Notes under the pieces: model-generated
The model's database searches: none
What the model was told of the DNA's origin: nothing
The model's input: the letters and a program-made list of their open reading frames with translations, nothing else
Program-made: the position numbers and the translations under genes
Source of the DNA: Planctomycetota bacterium
Lineage (GTDB): Bacteria; Planctomycetota; Phycisphaerae; Sedimentisphaerales; Anaerobacaceae
DNA length: 5,722 nt
Direction: 5' to 3'
Assembly (NCBI GenBank): GCA_023135255.1
Contig: JAGLTN010000025.1
Coordinates: 1-5,722 of the forward strand
Shown: positions 5,214 through 5,722 of the stretch, piece by piece
How the letters are laid out: every line of letters starts with the position of its first letter
How positions within the stretch are numbered: the first letter of the stretch is position 1

Positions 5214-5579
5214 ATGAAAACTGACAGTTATAAAAAAGCAGTAAAAAGACGCCGATATCATGTTCGGAAAAAAGCGGTCGGCACCCCTGACAGGCCTCGT
5301 TTGTCAGTGTTCCGTTCAAACAGAAATATTTCCGCTCAGATTATTGACGACGTTGCAGGTGTTACGCTTGTTTCATCAAGCACTGGTTCAAAGGCTTTGA
5401 AAGATCAGGTCGCTGATGGTGGAAACCAAAAAGCAGCAGCAGTTGTTGGTGAAGCTATTGCGAAAGAGGCTATAAGTGTTGGTATCAAATGCATCTGTTT
5501 TGACAGAGGCAGTTATAAATATCATGGTAGAGTTAAGGCTCTTGCTGAGGCAGCAAGAAAAGCAGGATTAGCTTTTTAA
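5214..5579 (+). CDS. rplR: 50S ribosomal protein L18
   Basis: L18 delivers 5S rRNA to the 50S central protuberance together with L5. The 121 residues (117 in E. coli) show a basic N-terminal arm with KRRRYHVRKKAVGTPDRPRLSVFRSNRNISAQIIDD, the family's most recognisable region, and the closing FDRGSYKYHGRVKALAEAARKAGLAF block. The ATG follows AGGA at 5204-5207 with a 6-nt spacer, 18 nt after rplF. L5 and L18 being encoded in the same operon fits their joint binding to 5S rRNA. Nothing unusual is seen. Confidence 0.98.
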   Translation: MKTDSYKKAVKRRRYHVRKKAVGTPDRPRLSVFRSNRNISAQIIDDVAGVTLVSSSTGSKALKDQVADGGNQKAAAVVGEAIAKEAISVGIKCICFDRGSYKYHGRVKALAEAARKAGLAF

Positions 5580-5597
5580 ACTATATACGATAAAGTT

Positions 5598-5612
5598 TGG
5601 AGAATTAAATTG
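5598..5612 (+). promoter_or_regulatory. Ribosome-binding site and TTG start of rpsE
   Basis: TTTGGAG ends at 5602, giving a GGAG core at 5599-5602, 7 nt before a TTG at 5610-5612. There is no in-frame ATG or GTG between the rplR stop and the recognisable S5 sequence, so TTG is the only sensible start. Confidence 0.75.
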
Positions 5613-5722
5613 GCAGCAGAACCAGTTAACACTTCAGGACAAGAAGAAAGACCTTTTGAAGATACGGTCGTTAAGATATTCCGTTGTTCTAAAGTAGTCA
5701 AAGGTGGCAGGCGTTTCAGCTT
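5610..5722 (+). CDS. rpsE: 30S ribosomal protein S5, N-terminal 37 residues (3' end outside window, TTG start)
   Basis: S5 sits on the back of the 30S near the mRNA entry channel with S3 and S4 and affects decoding accuracy. Only the start is present: a short acidic and variable N-terminus (MAAEPVNTSGQEERPFEDT if TTG is read as Met), then VVKIFRCSKVVKGGRRFS, which matches the opening of the S5 double-stranded RNA-binding-like domain (family pattern around KVVKGGRRFSF). The frame runs off the window edge. The start is TTG with a good GGAG site, 30 nt after the rplR stop and in the same frame as rplR. In this gene order rpmD, rplO and secY would be expected next, but that is inference. Confidence 0.95.
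   Translation, partial: MAAEPVNTSGQEERPFEDTVVKIFRCSKVVKGGRRFS

Overview
The window is an internal piece of a bacterial ribosomal-protein superoperon (the S10-spc cluster). All genes lie on the + strand, in the classic order rpsS (3' end), rplV, rpsC, rplP, rpmC, rpsQ, rplN, rplX, rplE, rpsN, rpsH, rplF, rplR, rpsE (5' end). Nearly every base is coding. Gaps run from a 1-nt overlap (rpsH/rplF) to 59 nt (rpsC/rplP). There is no stretch over 60 bases without a gene, and I see no mobile element, tRNA, CRISPR or convincing terminator. Products alternate between small-subunit proteins (S19, S3, S17, S14, S8, S5) and large-subunit proteins (L22, L16, L29, L14, L24, L5, L6, L18), so one transcript would supply both subunits.

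Layout. 1-2536 corresponds to the distal part of the E. coli S10 operon (rpsS to rpsQ). 2580-5722 corresponds to the spc operon (rplN to rpsE). Here the two appear to be joined, because the 43-nt rpsQ-rplN gap shows no clear promoter or terminator. Most genes have a Shine-Dalgarno match 6-10 nt before the start. rplN starts with GTG and rpsE with TTG. Four genes (rpmC, rplE, rpsH, rplF) have an in-frame open extension upstream of the real start; I trimmed these using the ribosome-binding site and family N-termini.

Organism. The window is moderately AT-rich and clearly bacterial. Several features recall Planctomycetota, possibly the Phycisphaerae side: the character of L16 and L14, a zinc-ribbon S14, and an L22 with a long N-terminal domain. 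This is from memory of family resemblance and is only a tentative inference.

The most unusual item is rplV. Ribosomal protein L22 is preceded, in one uninterrupted reading frame, by about 74 residues that look like an XRE/Cro-type helix-turn-helix domain. Also worth a second look are a 10-bp hairpin between rplX and rplE, where E. coli places its S8 autoregulatory site, a disordered Gly- and Ala/Pro-rich tail on S3, and a six-residue insertion in L14.
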